A stretch of DNA of 64,000 nucleotides from Devosia naphthalenivorans (GCF_003056355.1 NZ_PYVW01000010.1:93095-157094), one strand, 5' to 3'; counted from the first letter of the stretch, positions 9,102 through 19,270 are shown. The notes: a model not told the origin generated them from the letters alone. Program-made: numbers and translations.

Positions 9102-10028
9102 TTGCAGGTTTATCTGCCGATCGCCGAACTTTCCGTGAACCTCTTCTTTCTTGTGGGGATCGGAGGGGCCGTCGGCTTTTTGTCCGGCCTGTTCGGCGTT
9201 GGCGGCGGATTCCTGCTGACGCCATTGCTGATTTTTTCGGGCGTTCCCGCGCCTGTGGCCGTCGCCTCCGTCACCGGTCAGGTGGTGGCCGCCTCAACCT
9301 CCGGCGCACTCAGTCACTACCGGCGCGGCGGCATCGATCTGCATCTGGCCATGTATCTTGTGCTCTCAGGCATATTGGGTGCCTTCGGGGGCGTCGCCAT
9401 GTTCGCCCTGCTGCGCGATGCCGGCCAGCTCGATCTGGTGATTTCGCTGGGCTTTCTGGTCCTGCTGGGTTCGGTTGGCGTGCTGATGCTGGTCGAATCC
9501 ACCCGTTCGCTGCTCAAGGCGCGCAAGGGCGTGGTCGTCCGCGAGCGCCTGCCCAATCAGCACAGCTGGATCCATGGGCTGCCGATGCGCGTGCGGTTCA
9601 AGAAGTCCCGGCTTTATATCAGCGTGCTGCCGGTGCTGGTTATCGGGCTGTTCATCGGCTTCGTCGGTTCCCTCCTGGGCATTGGCGGTGGCTTCATCAT
9701 GGTGCCGGCGCTGGTCTATCTGCTGCGGGTGCCGGGCAATGTGGTCATCGGCACGTCCCTGGCGCAGGTCGTCGCGATGATGGCTGCCACCACCATCCTT
9801 CATGCCGTGCAGAGCCAGAGCGTCGACATTCTTTTGGCGTTCTGCCTGATGGTGGGCGGCACGGCCGGCGCCCAGTTCGGCGCCGCTGCCGGCAAGCAAT
9901 TGCGCGGCGAACAATTGCGGGGTCTGCTGGCGCTATTGATCCTCGCCGTTGCCATCCGCTTCGGCCTGTCGCTGGTGCTGACCCCGAGCGATGTCTTCAG
10001 CATGGCCGTGGTGGGAGGCGCCAGATGA
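9102..10028 (+). CDS. TauE/SafE (TSUP) family permease
   Basis: A 308-residue polytopic inner-membrane protein with duplicated glycine-rich motifs (GFLSGLFGVGGGFLLTPLL and FVGSLLGIGGGFIMVPAL), the hallmark of the sulfite/organosulfonate exporter family. The start is TTG 9102, chosen because MQVYLPIAELSVN is the conserved beginning in close relatives. It overlaps the next gene as ATGA. The substrate cannot be told from sequence; sulfur oxyanions or sulfonates are the family precedent. Confidence 0.9.
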   Translation: MQVYLPIAELSVNLFFLVGIGGAVGFLSGLFGVGGGFLLTPLLIFSGVPAPVAVASVTGQVVAASTSGALSHYRRGGIDLHLAMYLVLSGILGAFGGVAMFALLRDAGQLDLVISLGFLVLLGSVGVLMLVESTRSLLKARKGVVVRERLPNQHSWIHGLPMRVRFKKSRLYISVLPVLVIGLFIGFVGSLLGIGGGFIMVPALVYLLRVPGNVVIGTSLAQVVAMMAATTILHAVQSQSVDILLAFCLMVGGTAGAQFGAAAGKQLRGEQLRGLLALLILAVAIRFGLSLVLTPSDVFSMAVVGGAR

Positions 10029-10780
10029 GGCTGCTGCTCGCGCTCCTGACCATCTTTGTCTTGCTGGTGCCCGCCCAAGGCGCCCGTTTGGTGTCGCAAT
10101 TGTCCAACGACACGGTGGAAATCACCTCCAGCTATTCCGGCGAACGCATGACCTTCTTCGGCTCGATCGAGCCTGATGCGGGCTCCACCGAGCCGGTGGT
10201 TGGGCCCTTTCACGTGGTCATCGTGGTCGTCGGCCCGACGCAGAACCGGGTTGCCCGCCAGAAGACCAATAATTTCGGCATCTGGATCAACACCGACCAG
10301 GTGGAATACGAAAACTTCCCGAGCTATTTCCATGTGCTGTCGAGCGGTCGGCTCACGGACATCACCGATGTCACGACCCTGACCACCAACAACATCCTGC
10401 CCGAGGCCTATACCCTGGACGCCAACAGCGCCGACTGGTGGAAAAACGCCGTCTTCGGCCGTCAATTGGTGCGCTTGATGGGCCAGCAAGGCCTGTTCGG
10501 CATCCAGGAGAACGGAGTCAATTTCCTCTCGGGCAATTTCTACTCCGCCCGCCTGACCCTGCCCAGCGGCGCCCCGCCCGGCCCCTATATCGCGCACACC
10601 TACGTCTTCAAGGGTGGCGAGATCATCGCCCGCAAATCCGAAGGCTTCGCTGTCCGCAAGATCGGCTTCGAACGGTTCCTGGCACTATCAGCGGTACAGC
10701 AGCCGCTGCTCTATGGCATCATCTGCGTCATCCTGGCGCTGTTCACCGGCTGGCTCGGCGGCGTGGTCTTCAAGCGCTGA
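10025..10780 (+). CDS. TIGR02186 family secreted/membrane-anchored protein
   Basis: A 251-residue protein with an N-terminal signal peptide (LLLALLTIFVLLVPAQGA), an extracytoplasmic beta-rich body and a C-terminal membrane span (YGIICVILALFTGWLGGVVF). This matches the TIGR02186 family, which is almost always encoded directly after a TauE/SafE permease, as here, with an ATGA overlap at 10025. It probably acts as an accessory subunit on the periplasmic side of the transporter; no biochemical function is known. Confidence 0.85.
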   Translation: MRLLLALLTIFVLLVPAQGARLVSQLSNDTVEITSSYSGERMTFFGSIEPDAGSTEPVVGPFHVVIVVVGPTQNRVARQKTNNFGIWINTDQVEYENFPSYFHVLSSGRLTDITDVTTLTTNNILPEAYTLDANSADWWKNAVFGRQLVRLMGQQGLFGIQENGVNFLSGNFYSARLTLPSGAPPGPYIAHTYVFKGGEIIARKSEGFAVRKIGFERFLALSAVQQPLLYGIICVILALFTGWLGGVVFKR

Positions 10781-10782
10781 GG

Positions 10783-10799
10783 GGGCTGCTCACCCCCGC
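10783..10799. terminator. Possible hairpin between convergent genes
   Basis: GGGGG, a seven-base loop, then CCCCC between the ends of the TIGR02186 gene and pdeM. There is no clear T-run on either side, so it is only a weak terminator candidate. Confidence 0.3.
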
Positions 10800-11497
10800 A
10801 CCAACCGCCTGGGGCTGACCGGATAAACCCGATCCTTGCCCAGCATCACCACCTCCAGCCCCGGCCAGTGGAATAACCCCACGAATGCCGGCGACAGGAT
10901 ATTGATCGACCCCGTCGAGGCACCATAGGCCGGCAGGATCATCAGCCTGTTGTCATGCACGAAACACGGCCGCCTGCTCGATCGGCCATCGATATAAATA
11001 TGCGCCGCCGGATGCAGATGCCCCGCCATCAGCCCCGCTGCACCACGCTGCGGCTCGTGCGCCAGCGTCAGCCCTGCCACTTCCAGCAGGGGCAGGCAAC
11101 GCCCGCCCAGCGCATGCGGCTTGGGGTCGTGATTGCCGGACAGCCACAACCACTCGGCCATATCGATCATGGTGTCGAGCCGCGCCCGATCCACCTCGCT
11201 CAGCGTCGTCGTGCCCTCGTCGCGATGGAAACTGTCGCCCAGCGAAACCACCCTTGCAGCACCGGTGCGGCGAATATCGGCTTCCAGCCGCGCCAGTGTC
11301 ATCCCGGTATCGTAAGGCGGCAGCATCTGCCCGCGCCGGGCGAAGCTGCTCATCTTTTCCAAGTGCAGATCGGCAACCAGCAGCGTCCGCTCGGCGTGCC
11401 AGAACAGCGCGCCGGAGGGCAGGGGCTCGAAATTATGTCCGGCAAAGCGCAAGTCCGGGCTCTCCGTAATCTCGGCTCGTAAAGGGATCTGGCTCAA
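10790..11497 (-). CDS. pdeM: Ligase-associated DNA damage response phosphoesterase/endonuclease
   Basis: A 235-residue calcineurin-like metallophosphoesterase with the metal-binding motifs in order: VADLHLEK, SLGDSFHRD, LSGNHD, and the later His segments MAGHLHPAAH. PdeM belongs to a bacterial repair cassette with a Lhr-type helicase, an exonuclease and an ATP-dependent ligase; only the helicase partner is in this window. ATG 11497 overlaps the helicase stop as ATGA, so the two are translationally coupled. Confidence 0.92.
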   Translation of the reverse strand: MSQIPLRAEITESPDLRFAGHNFEPLPSGALFWHAERTLLVADLHLEKMSSFARRGQMLPPYDTGMTLARLEADIRRTGAARVVSLGDSFHRDEGTTTLSEVDRARLDTMIDMAEWLWLSGNHDPKPHALGGRCLPLLEVAGLTLAHEPQRGAAGLMAGHLHPAAHIYIDGRSSRRPCFVHDNRLMILPAYGASTGSINILSPAFVGLFHWPGLEVVMLGKDRVYPVSPRRLVRG

Positions 11498-13977
11498 CTC
11501 TGCCCGAGGGCTTCCCGCATTAATTCGTCAGCTGCATCCGCCATAGCTGATTCGCGCGCTTCCCCATAAATCGGCTCGCGCCCGATATCGAGCATGATCG
11601 GCACCGCGAGCGGCGATATCCGCTGCAGCGGCTGGTGCACGATATGGCTCCGGATACGCCGCAGCATGTCGCCCAGACGCCCGATATCCAGCAAGCCCCG
11701 CGCCGCATCGCGCCGCGTCGCCTGGATCAGGATGTGGTCGGGCTCGTGCTGATAGAGCACATCATAGATCAGGTCTGAACTCATCGTGATCTGCCGCCCT
11801 GTCTTCTCCTTGCCGGGATGGCGCCGCTCGATCAGCCCCGCAATGATTGCACAGTTGCGGAACGTCCGCTTCATCAGCGCCGATTCATCCAGCCAATCCT
11901 CAAGGTCATCCCCCAGCATGTCCTCGGAGAACAGCTCATCGAGCGACAGCCGCCCGGTGCGGATCAGCGCCGAGAGATCGCCCAGGCCCCAGATGCCCAG
12001 TGCATATTCAGAAGCGACGAACCCCAGCGGTCGCGCGCGCGCACGCTCCAGCCGCCGCGTCAGCAACATGCCAAGCGTCTGGTGCGCCAGCCGCCCCTCG
12101 AACGGGTAACACACCATGAAATTGTGCGTGCCACGCGGAAAGGTCTCCACCAGCAGTGTCTCGCGCCCCGGCAACACCGACGCGGATTGCTGCAGCCGCA
12201 GCCAGTCGCTCACCTGGTCGGGCAGGGCGCTCCAGCTATTCGGATCGTCCATGATCCTGCGCACCCGTTCGGCAAGATAAGTCGAGAGCGGAAACTTGCC
12301 GCCCATATAGGAGGGAATCTTGGGATTGGTCGCCTGCGCCCGGCTGACATAGGCCTCGTTGTCCCGCATCCCCTCGAACGCCACGATTTCGCCGCCGAAC
12401 ATGAAGGTATCGCCCACCAACAGCGTGCCGAAGAAGTACTCCTCCATTTCTCCCAGTACGCGCCCGCCTGCGCCGACCGGGCGCTCCGCCTGTCCCTTCC
12501 TGGGCGCTCGACCACGGATCAGCCGCACCCTGACCATCGGCTCTTCGACGATGGTGCCGATATTGAGCCGGTATTGCTGGGCGATCTGCGGATTGGCGAT
12601 GCGCCATCTGCCGTCTTCGGTTTTCTTGAGCCGCGCATAGCGCTCATAGGCCTGCAGCGCATAGCCACCGGTCGCGACGAACTCCACCACCCGGTCGAAC
12701 TGCCCGCGCGGCAGCTCGCGATAAGGCCATGCCCGCCTGATCTCCTCGAACAATTCGTCTGGCGAAAACGGCGCCGCACAGGCCATCCCCAGCACATGCT
12801 GCGCCAGCACGTCATAGCCGCCGATCACCGGGTCCTCGCTGTCCTGCTGGTTCTCCGCAACTGCCTCCAGCGCCGCTTCGCACTCCAGCACTTCGAACCG
12901 GTTGGACGGCACCAGCATAGCCTTCGATGGTTCATCCAGCCGGTGATTGGCTCGCCCGATCCGCTGCAACATGCGCGAACTGCCCTTGGGCGCGCCCACC
13001 TGCACCACCAGGTCCACATCGCCCCAGTCGATGCCCAGATCCAGCGTCGACGTACACACCACCGCCTTGAGTGTCCCGGCCACCATCGCCGTCTCGACCT
13101 TGCGCCGCTGCTCCACCGAGAGCGAACCATGGTGCAGCGCAATCGGCAGCAGATCGTCGTTCACCGCCCACAGCCCCTGGAACAGCATCTCAGCCTGCGA
13201 GCGCGTATTGACGAACAGCAGCGTCGTCTTGTGCTGCTTGATCACGTCATAAAGCTCGTGGTGCGCATAATTGGCCGAATGCCCCGCCCAAGGCAGCCGC
13301 TGTTCGGTTTGCAAAATCTCCAACACAGGCGGCGCCCCGCCCGAAGTGGTCAACAGATGCGTCGGCCTGGGTGCCACTGGCTGCGCGATCCAGTCCCGCA
13401 GCAGATCGGGCCGCGCCACCGTTGCGCTCAGCGCCGTGATCTGCAAATCCGGTGCGAGCCTCGCGATCCGCGCCAGCGCCAGCGACAGCAGTTCCCCCCG
13501 CTTGGAGGTCACCAGTGCATGCAACTCGTCCAGCACGATCCGCTTGAGTGAGCCGAACAGCAGTTCCGCCTGCGGATGGCTGATCAGCAGGCACAATTGC
13601 TCCGGCGTCGTCAGCAATACATGGGGCGGTTTGGTGCGCTGCCGCGCCCGCTTGGACGCCGGCGTATCCCCCGTCCGCGTCTCCGCCTTGATGGGTAGGT
13701 TCATTTCCAGGATCGGCGCATTAAGGTTCCGCTGCACGTCCACTGCAAGCGCCTTCAGCGGCGAAATATAAAGCGTATGCAGCCCCTCGAACTTGCCATC
13801 GGCCAGATCCACCAGCGTCGGCAAAAAACCCGCCAGCGTCTTGCCCGCACCGGTCGGGGCAATCAACAAGGCCGATGCGCCGGCCTGCCAGCTGTCCAGC
13901 AGCGCCAACTGATGCTCCCTCGGCGCCCAGCCCTTGCGCGCAAACCAGTCGCTGATGATGGGGGGCAGTTCGGCCAA
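11494..13977 (-). CDS. Ligase-associated DNA damage response DExH-box helicase (Lhr-like)
   Basis: An 827-residue superfamily 2 helicase. Visible motifs are Q/I with Walker A (LIAPTGAGKTLAG), DELH box (VLDELHAL), motif III (ALSATV), and the helicase C-terminal motifs (VVCTSTLDLGIDWGDVD and QRIGRANHR), followed by the DEAD/DEAH-associated C-terminal region. It matches the TIGR04121-type helicase that accompanies pdeM. Likely role: unwinding or remodelling damaged DNA or RNA/DNA hybrids before ligation. First gene of a two-gene operon with pdeM. Confidence 0.93.
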   Translation of the reverse strand: MAELPPIISDWFARKGWAPREHQLALLDSWQAGASALLIAPTGAGKTLAGFLPTLVDLADGKFEGLHTLYISPLKALAVDVQRNLNAPILEMNLPIKAETRTGDTPASKRARQRTKPPHVLLTTPEQLCLLISHPQAELLFGSLKRIVLDELHALVTSKRGELLSLALARIARLAPDLQITALSATVARPDLLRDWIAQPVAPRPTHLLTTSGGAPPVLEILQTEQRLPWAGHSANYAHHELYDVIKQHKTTLLFVNTRSQAEMLFQGLWAVNDDLLPIALHHGSLSVEQRRKVETAMVAGTLKAVVCTSTLDLGIDWGDVDLVVQVGAPKGSSRMLQRIGRANHRLDEPSKAMLVPSNRFEVLECEAALEAVAENQQDSEDPVIGGYDVLAQHVLGMACAAPFSPDELFEEIRRAWPYRELPRGQFDRVVEFVATGGYALQAYERYARLKKTEDGRWRIANPQIAQQYRLNIGTIVEEPMVRVRLIRGRAPRKGQAERPVGAGGRVLGEMEEYFFGTLLVGDTFMFGGEIVAFEGMRDNEAYVSRAQATNPKIPSYMGGKFPLSTYLAERVRRIMDDPNSWSALPDQVSDWLRLQQSASVLPGRETLLVETFPRGTHNFMVCYPFEGRLAHQTLGMLLTRRLERARARPLGFVASEYALGIWGLGDLSALIRTGRLSLDELFSEDMLGDDLEDWLDESALMKRTFRNCAIIAGLIERRHPGKEKTGRQITMSSDLIYDVLYQHEPDHILIQATRRDAARGLLDIGRLGDMLRRIRSHIVHQPLQRISPLAVPIMLDIGREPIYGEARESAMADAADELMREALGQS

Positions 13978-14069
13978 TCAAAACTCCGGCAGCAGGATAG
14001 GCCTTCTGCAATGGGCAAAACACCCTATATGATCCCCATCAATCCCTGAAGACCATGCGAGGTTCTCCG

Positions 14070-14363
14070 ATGAGCGAGCAATATCCCACCGAAATGCCCC
14101 GCCGCAGCGGCGTGGAACGCTTCCTGGGCGGCAGCCCCGCCGGCGTCCTGGTCCGTCTGGTCATCCTGTCGCTGGTCGTCGGCTTCCTGATGAGCGTCTT
14201 CGGCGTCCGCCCGCAAGACGTCATCGACGGCGCGATCGATCTGTTCTACGCCGCCATTCGCGATGGCTTCGGCGTCTTCCAGGATATCGGCGCCTATATC
14301 GTGACCGGTGCCGTGCTGGTCGTGCCCATCTGGTTCCTGATCCGCTTGAGCAAGGCGCGCTGA
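14070..14363 (+). CDS. Small integral membrane protein (DUF6460-like)
   Basis: A 97-residue protein with two membrane spans: VLVRLVILSLVVGFLMSVFG and YIVTGAVLVVPIWFLI. The spacer between them (RPQDVIDGAIDLF) resembles the DUF6460 family of Hyphomicrobiales. ATG 14070 starts at MSEQYP; an upstream in-frame start at 14055 is less likely. Its stop overlaps the ATG of the next gene by one base (TGATG), so the pair is probably co-translated. Function unknown. Confidence 0.7.
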   Translation: MSEQYPTEMPRRSGVERFLGGSPAGVLVRLVILSLVVGFLMSVFGVRPQDVIDGAIDLFYAAIRDGFGVFQDIGAYIVTGAVLVVPIWFLIRLSKAR

Positions 14364-15034
14364 TGGCTCCTGAGCGCCTCGCCCTCACGCCGCAGCAGGC
14401 GCTTTCGCGCCTCGTGCCGCATATCCTCGCCCTGCAGAGTGCCGCACATCACCGCATCGCCATCGGCCTTGCGGGTGGCCCCGGAACCGGCAAGTCGACG
14501 CTCGCCGCAGAACTCGTCACCATGGTCAACGCCACCCATCCCGGCAGCGCTGCGCTCGTCCCCATGGATGGCTTCCACATGAAGCACAGTAAGCTCGAGG
14601 GCCTGGGGCAGGTCGACTACAAGGGCGCCCCGCACACCTTCGAAGGCGCCGCGTTCGTCAGTTTCCTTCACCATCTCAAGCACGCCACCGAACCCGTCAG
14701 CGGCCCCGGCTATTCCCGCAAGATCGAAGACACCGTCGAAAACGCCTTTACCGTCCAGCGCGAGGTCAAAACCCTGATCGTGGAAGGCAATTACCTCCTT
14801 CTCACCGAAGGACCCTGGGCCGGCATCCGGCCACTAATGGATTACGCCATCTTCCTCGATGTGCCGCGTGACCTGGTAGAAGCCCGCCTCCTCAAGCGCC
14901 ACGCCGAAGAAGGCCTCTTCACCGAAGAGCGCAACCGCGCCCACATCGAACGCAACGATCTGCCGAATTACGATCTGGTCCAGCAGTCCCAGGATCGCGC
15001 CGACGTAGTGATCGCGTTGGACGTAGCGCATTAG
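14363..15034 (+). CDS. P-loop nucleoside/sugar kinase family protein
   Basis: A 223-residue kinase of the uridine kinase/pantothenate kinase-like family. Walker A is GGPGTGKST (about residues 38-46), the substrate segment is VPMDGFHM, followed by VEGNYLLL and a lid-like LLKRHAEEG segment. Close relatives are annotated as nucleoside triphosphate hydrolase or fructose-transport-associated kinase (FrcK-like); the substrate cannot be assigned here. It follows the small membrane protein gene with a one-base overlap. Confidence 0.8.
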   Translation: MAPERLALTPQQALSRLVPHILALQSAAHHRIAIGLAGGPGTGKSTLAAELVTMVNATHPGSAALVPMDGFHMKHSKLEGLGQVDYKGAPHTFEGAAFVSFLHHLKHATEPVSGPGYSRKIEDTVENAFTVQREVKTLIVEGNYLLLTEGPWAGIRPLMDYAIFLDVPRDLVEARLLKRHAEEGLFTEERNRAHIERNDLPNYDLVQQSQDRADVVIALDVAH

Positions 15035-15100
15035 CACCGGACCGCCTCCCCTCTAGGGGAGTGTTCACTTTGGTTTCCTCGCCTACTGCCAGTTCTATCC

Positions 15101-15176
15101 ACCGGGTCATTCCCGCGAAAGCGGGAACCCCTGTTTGTGAACGGAGGTTCCCGCTTTCGCGGGAATGACCCGGTGG
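15101..15176. repeat. Family A intergenic palindrome, copy 2
   Basis: Arms ACCGGGTCATTCCCGCGAAAG and its complement enclose a spacer of about 25 bases. It sits in the 440-base gap between the kinase and MATE genes. The rest of that gap holds GC-rich low-complexity sequence (for example CCTCCCCCTTGCGGGGAGGG near 15262) and no gene. Confidence 0.9.
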
Positions 15177-15474
15177 TAACTGAAAGGCGGCAAGCGCCGG
15201 AAATGACCACTCCTCCATGAGAGCGAAGCGGCCAGCACCAGCTTGTCGGTTCCTTCGTCTCCCTCCCCCTTGCGGGGAGGGATCAAGGGTGGGGGATGTT
15301 TAGCCCCGATATGGAAGTTCCTGCACACCCTCCCGGCCTTGAGGCCGCGGGGCGCACCGGCTCAAAGCCGGGATAACACCCTGGGCGGGGAGGGCTTCGG
15401 AGGAAATATCGGGCCAATCGCCTTCCGTTCCCCACCACGCGTGCTAGGAACATCCATCCCCTCGAGTCCACCCC

Positions 15475-16827
15475 ATGACCACCTCCCGCCCGCAGCACCC
15501 CTTCAACGTCCACCATGCCGATGTCTGGAAGATCGCGCTTCCCGCCTCGATCGCCTTCATCACCGAGCCGATGGTGGGCCTTGTCGACATCACGGTGATC
15601 GGCCGACTGGGCGACGCCGGTCTCCTTGGCGGCCTCGTGCTCGGCGCTCTCCTTTTCGACGTGCTGTTCTCCCTCGCCTATTTTCTGCGCATCGGCACCG
15701 CCGGGCTGACAGCACAGGCCATCGGCGCCCGCGACCCTCGCGATGGCCTGCTTCACATCACCCGCGCCATCATCCTGGGCACCGGGATCGGCGTGGCGAT
15801 GATCGCCCTAAGCTGGCCCATCCTCTGGCTCGCAACGACGCTGCTCGCTCCCGAAGCCGGCGCCTCCGCAGCCCTGGCTGACTATTTCAACTATCGCATC
15901 TGGTCGGCGCCGTTCGCGCTCATCAACTATGCCCTCCTGGGCTGGTTCTATGGCCGCGCCTCGGCCAAGACCGGCATGATGCTGCAATTGCTGCTCCATG
16001 GCATCGATATCGTGCTCTCCATCTGGTTCGTGCATGGCCTGGGCTGGGGCGTTCCCGGCGCCGCCATCGGCACTGTCATCGCGCAGGCCGTCGCTGCCGC
16101 CCTCGGCCTTGCCCTGTTCATCCGCCACTATGGCGGTCTCGGAAACGTGCTGGGCAAGATCGCGCCCGGCGAACTCATGGACACCCACGCCCTCCAGCGC
16201 ATGTTCGGCCTCAGCCGCGACCTGATGATCCGCTCGGCCGCCCTGATGGGCGCCTATGCCTGGTTCGCCGCGCAAGGCTCGCGCATGGGCGAAGTGGCGC
16301 TCTCCGCCAACGCCATCCTCCTGAACCTGCTCATGGTGGTCGGCTTCTTCCTCGATGGCATTGCCCAGGCCGCCGAACAATTGACCGGCAAGGCCGTCGG
16401 CGCCAATTGGCGTCCCGCCTTCGACCGCGCGTACGGCTTGAGCTTTCTCTGGGGCCTCGCCATTGCCGTGGGCCTCCGGCTCGCCTGGTATTTCAGCGGC
16501 CCCTGGGTGATTGGTCTGATGACCACCAATGCCGAAGTCCAGGCTTATGCCATGGACCATCTGCTGATCGCAGCACTCTGCACCATCACCTTCATGCCCG
16601 CCTTCGTCTATGACGGCATCCTGATCGGCACCACGCTCAACACCACCATGCGCAACGGCATGGTCGCCTCGCTCTTCGTGTTCCTCGCCGCCGCTTTGAT
16701 CCTGCAACCCGCCTTTGGCAATTGGGGCCTCTGGGGCGCACTCCATTGCTGGTTCATCGCCCGCGGCGCCATCTACTGGTGGGCCCTCGAACGCCGCCGC
16801 GCCGGCCTCTTCACCGCGGCGGCCTAA
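15475..16827 (+). CDS. MATE family multidrug/metabolite exporter
   Basis: A 450-residue protein with about twelve predicted membrane spans and MATE/DinF features: an N-terminal IALPASIAFITEPMVGLVDITVIGRLGD segment with the family Pro and Asp positions, and the second-repeat counterpart LLNLLMVVGFFLDGIAQAAEQL. It exports cationic drugs or metabolites using an H+ or Na+ gradient; the substrate is unknown. Monocistronic, flanked on both sides by family A palindromes. Confidence 0.9.
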   Translation: MTTSRPQHPFNVHHADVWKIALPASIAFITEPMVGLVDITVIGRLGDAGLLGGLVLGALLFDVLFSLAYFLRIGTAGLTAQAIGARDPRDGLLHITRAIILGTGIGVAMIALSWPILWLATTLLAPEAGASAALADYFNYRIWSAPFALINYALLGWFYGRASAKTGMMLQLLLHGIDIVLSIWFVHGLGWGVPGAAIGTVIAQAVAAALGLALFIRHYGGLGNVLGKIAPGELMDTHALQRMFGLSRDLMIRSAALMGAYAWFAAQGSRMGEVALSANAILLNLLMVVGFFLDGIAQAAEQLTGKAVGANWRPAFDRAYGLSFLWGLAIAVGLRLAWYFSGPWVIGLMTTNAEVQAYAMDHLLIAALCTITFMPAFVYDGILIGTTLNTTMRNGMVASLFVFLAAALILQPAFGNWGLWGALHCWFIARGAIYWWALERRRAGLFTAAA

Positions 16828-16846
16828 CTTGCGCACGCGGACTCGA

Positions 16847-16917
16847 CGTCATTCCGGCGAAGGCCGGGAATCCCACTTTGGCTGAGGAGTGTGATTCCCG
16901 CTTTCGCGGGAATGACG
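16847..16917. repeat. Family A intergenic palindrome, copy 3
   Basis: The left arm CGTCATTCCGGCGAAGGCCGGGA is a diverged form; the right arm TTCCCGCTTTCGCGGGAATGAC is canonical. Lies between convergent MATE and histidine kinase genes. Confidence 0.85.
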
Positions 16918-16956
16918 CGGGGAGAGCACAAGCCCACGCTTCAGTGCGAAGGTGAA

Positions 16957-18579
16957 TTAGCCTACCCGCTTCGCCGGGGTCCGGCTCTGGTTGGCCAGCC
17001 CGCTGATCGCCGCCCGCAATGCCGCCGGCTTCACCGGCTTGGTAACGACCGCAATGCCCCGCTCCTCGGCCAGCGCGCGCACCGCCGGGCTGCGGTCCGC
17101 CGTCACCAGCGCTGCCGGCAAGTGCCCGCCCAGATTGTGCCGCAGCCACTCGATGGCATCGAGCCCCGAAGTCTGGTCGAGATGATAATCCATCAACACC
17201 AGATCCGGATACCATCCCTCCAGCAGGCCCTCCTTGTCGATCTGCTTGAGCGATAGCGCCGAGCGCACATCGCATCCCCAGTGTCGCAGCAGCCCCTCCA
17301 TCGCCTCGATGATCGCCCGCTCATTGTCGACGCACAGCACCTTGTAGTCCAATGCGCCCACGCTCGCCTCGGGCTGGGTCGGGCCGAACTCGGAGGCGAC
17401 CCTGATGGTCCGCGTTGCCGGCAAAAACAGCGAAAAACGCGAACCCCGCCCTTCGCGACTGTCGAGCTCCAGCGTCAGCCCCAGCGCCGTCACCAGGCGC
17501 TGCACGATGGACAACCCGAGCCCCAATCCCTGCGCCATCCGCGCCCCGCGTTCCAGCCGCGAGAATTCGGCAAACAGCAATCGATGCTGGTCCTTGTTGA
17601 ACCCGATCCCGGTATCGATCACGTCAAGCCGCATCCGGTTGCCGCGCCGTCGTAGCCCCACCAGCACGCGCCCACCGGGCGGGGTATATTTGATCGCGTT
17701 GGACACCAGGTTCTGCACGATACGCCCCACCAGCGCCTTGTCCGCCAAAACCGCCGCATCGGTCGCGATGATCCGCAGCCCGATATTGCGCTCCCGCGCC
17801 ATCGGCCCGAATTCCACTTCCATTTTCTTGAGCAGATCGCGCGCCGCAACCGGAACCGGTGCGGGCTTCAGCGCACCGCTATCGATGCGCGAAATATCGA
17901 GCAGCGCGCTCATGATCTCTTCCACCGCCGTCAGCGACGCCTCAATGGAATTGGCGAGATCCGACAGCCCGGTCAGCTTCGCCCGCTCGATCAGCGTCGA
18001 GGTATAAAGCCGCGCCGCATTGAGCGGCTGCAGCAGGTCGTGACTGGCGGCTGCGAGAAACCGCGTCTTGTCGTGGTTGGCGGCATCCGCCTTGGCGCGT
18101 GCATTTTCAAGCTCGGAATTGACCCGCGTCAGCGCCGCCGTGCGCTCTTCCACCCGCTCTTCCAGCGATTGGTTCATCCGCTCCAGCGCCCGCTCGGCCT
18201 CGACACGCTGCGTCACGTCCGAAAAGCTTATGACCAGCCCGCCATCGGGCAGGCGGCTCGATTGAAACTCCAGTGCTTGGCCACCATTGCCCGTCAATTG
18301 AGTCACGGCAATCGGCGCCGCCGTCAGCAGATTGATCCGCTCGATCGCCAACCGCGCGGCGTCCCCCCCGCCCAGATCGCCCCGATCGGCCAGAAACAGC
18401 GCCATGTCGAACAAGGGCGCGCCGGGTTTTACCAGTGCGTCCGGCAAATCCAGCAATTGCTTATATCGCATATTGGCCACGGCCAAATGCAGCCCGGCGT
18501 CGAACACGGCAATGCCCTGCGGCAGGAAGTCGATGGCCTGCCGCAAACTGGCGGACGCATTGCTGGAGTGGGAAGCCAT
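16957..18579 (-). CDS. NahK/ErcS-like hybrid sensor histidine kinase-response regulator
   Basis: A 540-residue soluble kinase. A PAS-like sensor (about residues 15-125; [16 protein letters not shown]) is followed by a coiled coil (130-170), then HisKA with the phosphoaccepting His180 in [12 protein letters not shown]. The ATP-binding N box is [15 protein letters not shown], with G1 box DTGIGF and G2 box [13 protein letters not shown]-terminal receiver has its phosphoacceptor at Asp464 (LVLMDYHLD) and a conserved Lys in TKPVKP. ATG 18579 starts at the usual short N-terminus; the frame extends upstream without support. No membrane span, so it should sense an internal signal. Confidence 0.9.
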   Translation of the reverse strand: MASHSSNASASLRQAIDFLPQGIAVFDAGLHLAVANMRYKQLLDLPDALVKPGAPLFDMALFLADRGDLGGGDAARLAIERINLLTAAPIAVTQLTGNGGQALEFQSSRLPDGGLVISFSDVTQRVEAERALERMNQSLEERVEERTAALTRVNSELENARAKADAANHDKTRFLAAASHDLLQPLNAARLYTSTLIERAKLTGLSDLANSIEASLTAVEEIMSALLDISRIDSGALKPAPVPVAARDLLKKMEVEFGPMARERNIGLRIIATDAAVLADKALVGRIVQNLVSNAIKYTPPGGRVLVGLRRRGNRMRLDVIDTGIGFNKDQHRLLFAEFSRLERGARMAQGLGLGLSIVQRLVTALGLTLELDSREGRGSRFSLFLPATRTIRVASEFGPTQPEASVGALDYKVLCVDNERAIIEAMEGLLRHWGCDVRSALSLKQIDKEGLLEGWYPDLVLMDYHLDQTSGLDAIEWLRHNLGGHLPAALVTADRSPAVRALAEERGIAVVTKPVKPAALRAAISGLANQSRTPAKRVG

Positions 18580-18745
18580 TGCAATTCCGGGACGAAGAAC
18601 GCGTTTCCGCGGACTATCTACCTGGGGCCGCCGCGGTGCAAGGTTGGCGCTCACCCATTGCATTTGGTTTCAAGGTCATGGAAGTTTGTCGCCCGCAATT
18701 TTGCGGCCGCCTGGGGACTGGCGGTTCATTCAGGAGAGGCAATCC

Positions 18746-19195
18746 ATGTCCATGTTCAAGGAATTCCGTGACTTCGCCATCAAGGGAAACATGATCGACC
18801 TGGCAATCGGCGTCATCATCGGCGCTGCATTCGGCGCGATCGTTTCCTCCATCGTCGACGATATTTTCATGCCGCTGATCGGCCTGATCATTGGCGGTGT
18901 CGATTTCTCCAACCTGTTTGTGGTCCTCTCCAATCCCAACGACGTTCCAGTGCCATCGGTTGCCGCGGCCCAGGCTGCTGGCGTGGCGACCCTCAATATC
19001 GGCCTCTTCATCAATGCCGTGGTGAAGTTCACCATCATCGCCTTCGTGCTGTTCATGGTGGTGAAGGCCATCAACCGCCTCAAGCGCCAGGCGGCCGCAG
19101 AGCCCGTGGAAGCCACTCCCGCGCCCTCCAAGGAAGAAGTTCTGCTGACCGAAATCCGCGACGCCCTGCGCGCCCGGCCAACCCCGCTCGCCTGA
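18746..19195 (+). CDS. mscL: Large-conductance mechanosensitive channel
   Basis: A 149-residue inner-membrane channel that opens under hypo-osmotic stress. It shows the typical N-terminal amphipathic helix and first span ([21 protein letters not shown]), the pore-lining [16 protein letters not shown], a periplasmic loop containing PVPS, the second span ([15 protein letters not shown]) and a charged C-terminal helix. ATG 18746 is preceded by CAGGAGAGG, a strong ribosome-binding site. Transcribed divergently from the histidine kinase gene. Confidence 0.96.
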   Translation: MSMFKEFRDFAIKGNMIDLAIGVIIGAAFGAIVSSIVDDIFMPLIGLIIGGVDFSNLFVVLSNPNDVPVPSVAAAQAAGVATLNIGLFINAVVKFTIIAFVLFMVVKAINRLKRQAAAEPVEATPAPSKEEVLLTEIRDALRARPTPLA

Positions 19196-19248
19196 TCCAC
19201 AGGCCCAAGCGGCGTTCGTCTTTAGGAAAGTAGTCATTGACGTGTTAC

Positions 19249-19270
19249 GGATAGGCATATATGCCTATCC
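19249..19270. promoter_or_regulatory. Perfect 22-bp palindrome (operator candidate)
   Basis: Half-site GGATAGGCATA followed exactly by its reverse complement, about 190 bases before the FixJ-like gene. A second inverted repeat (CATACGA/TCGTATG) follows near 19283-19302. Perfect symmetry at this length suggests a dimeric regulator site; the adjacent LuxR-type regulator is the obvious candidate. Confidence 0.5.

Noticed and set aside
11818..13551. 577-codon open frame opposite the helicase
   Set aside because: Antisense shadow with biased His/Arg/Gln composition.
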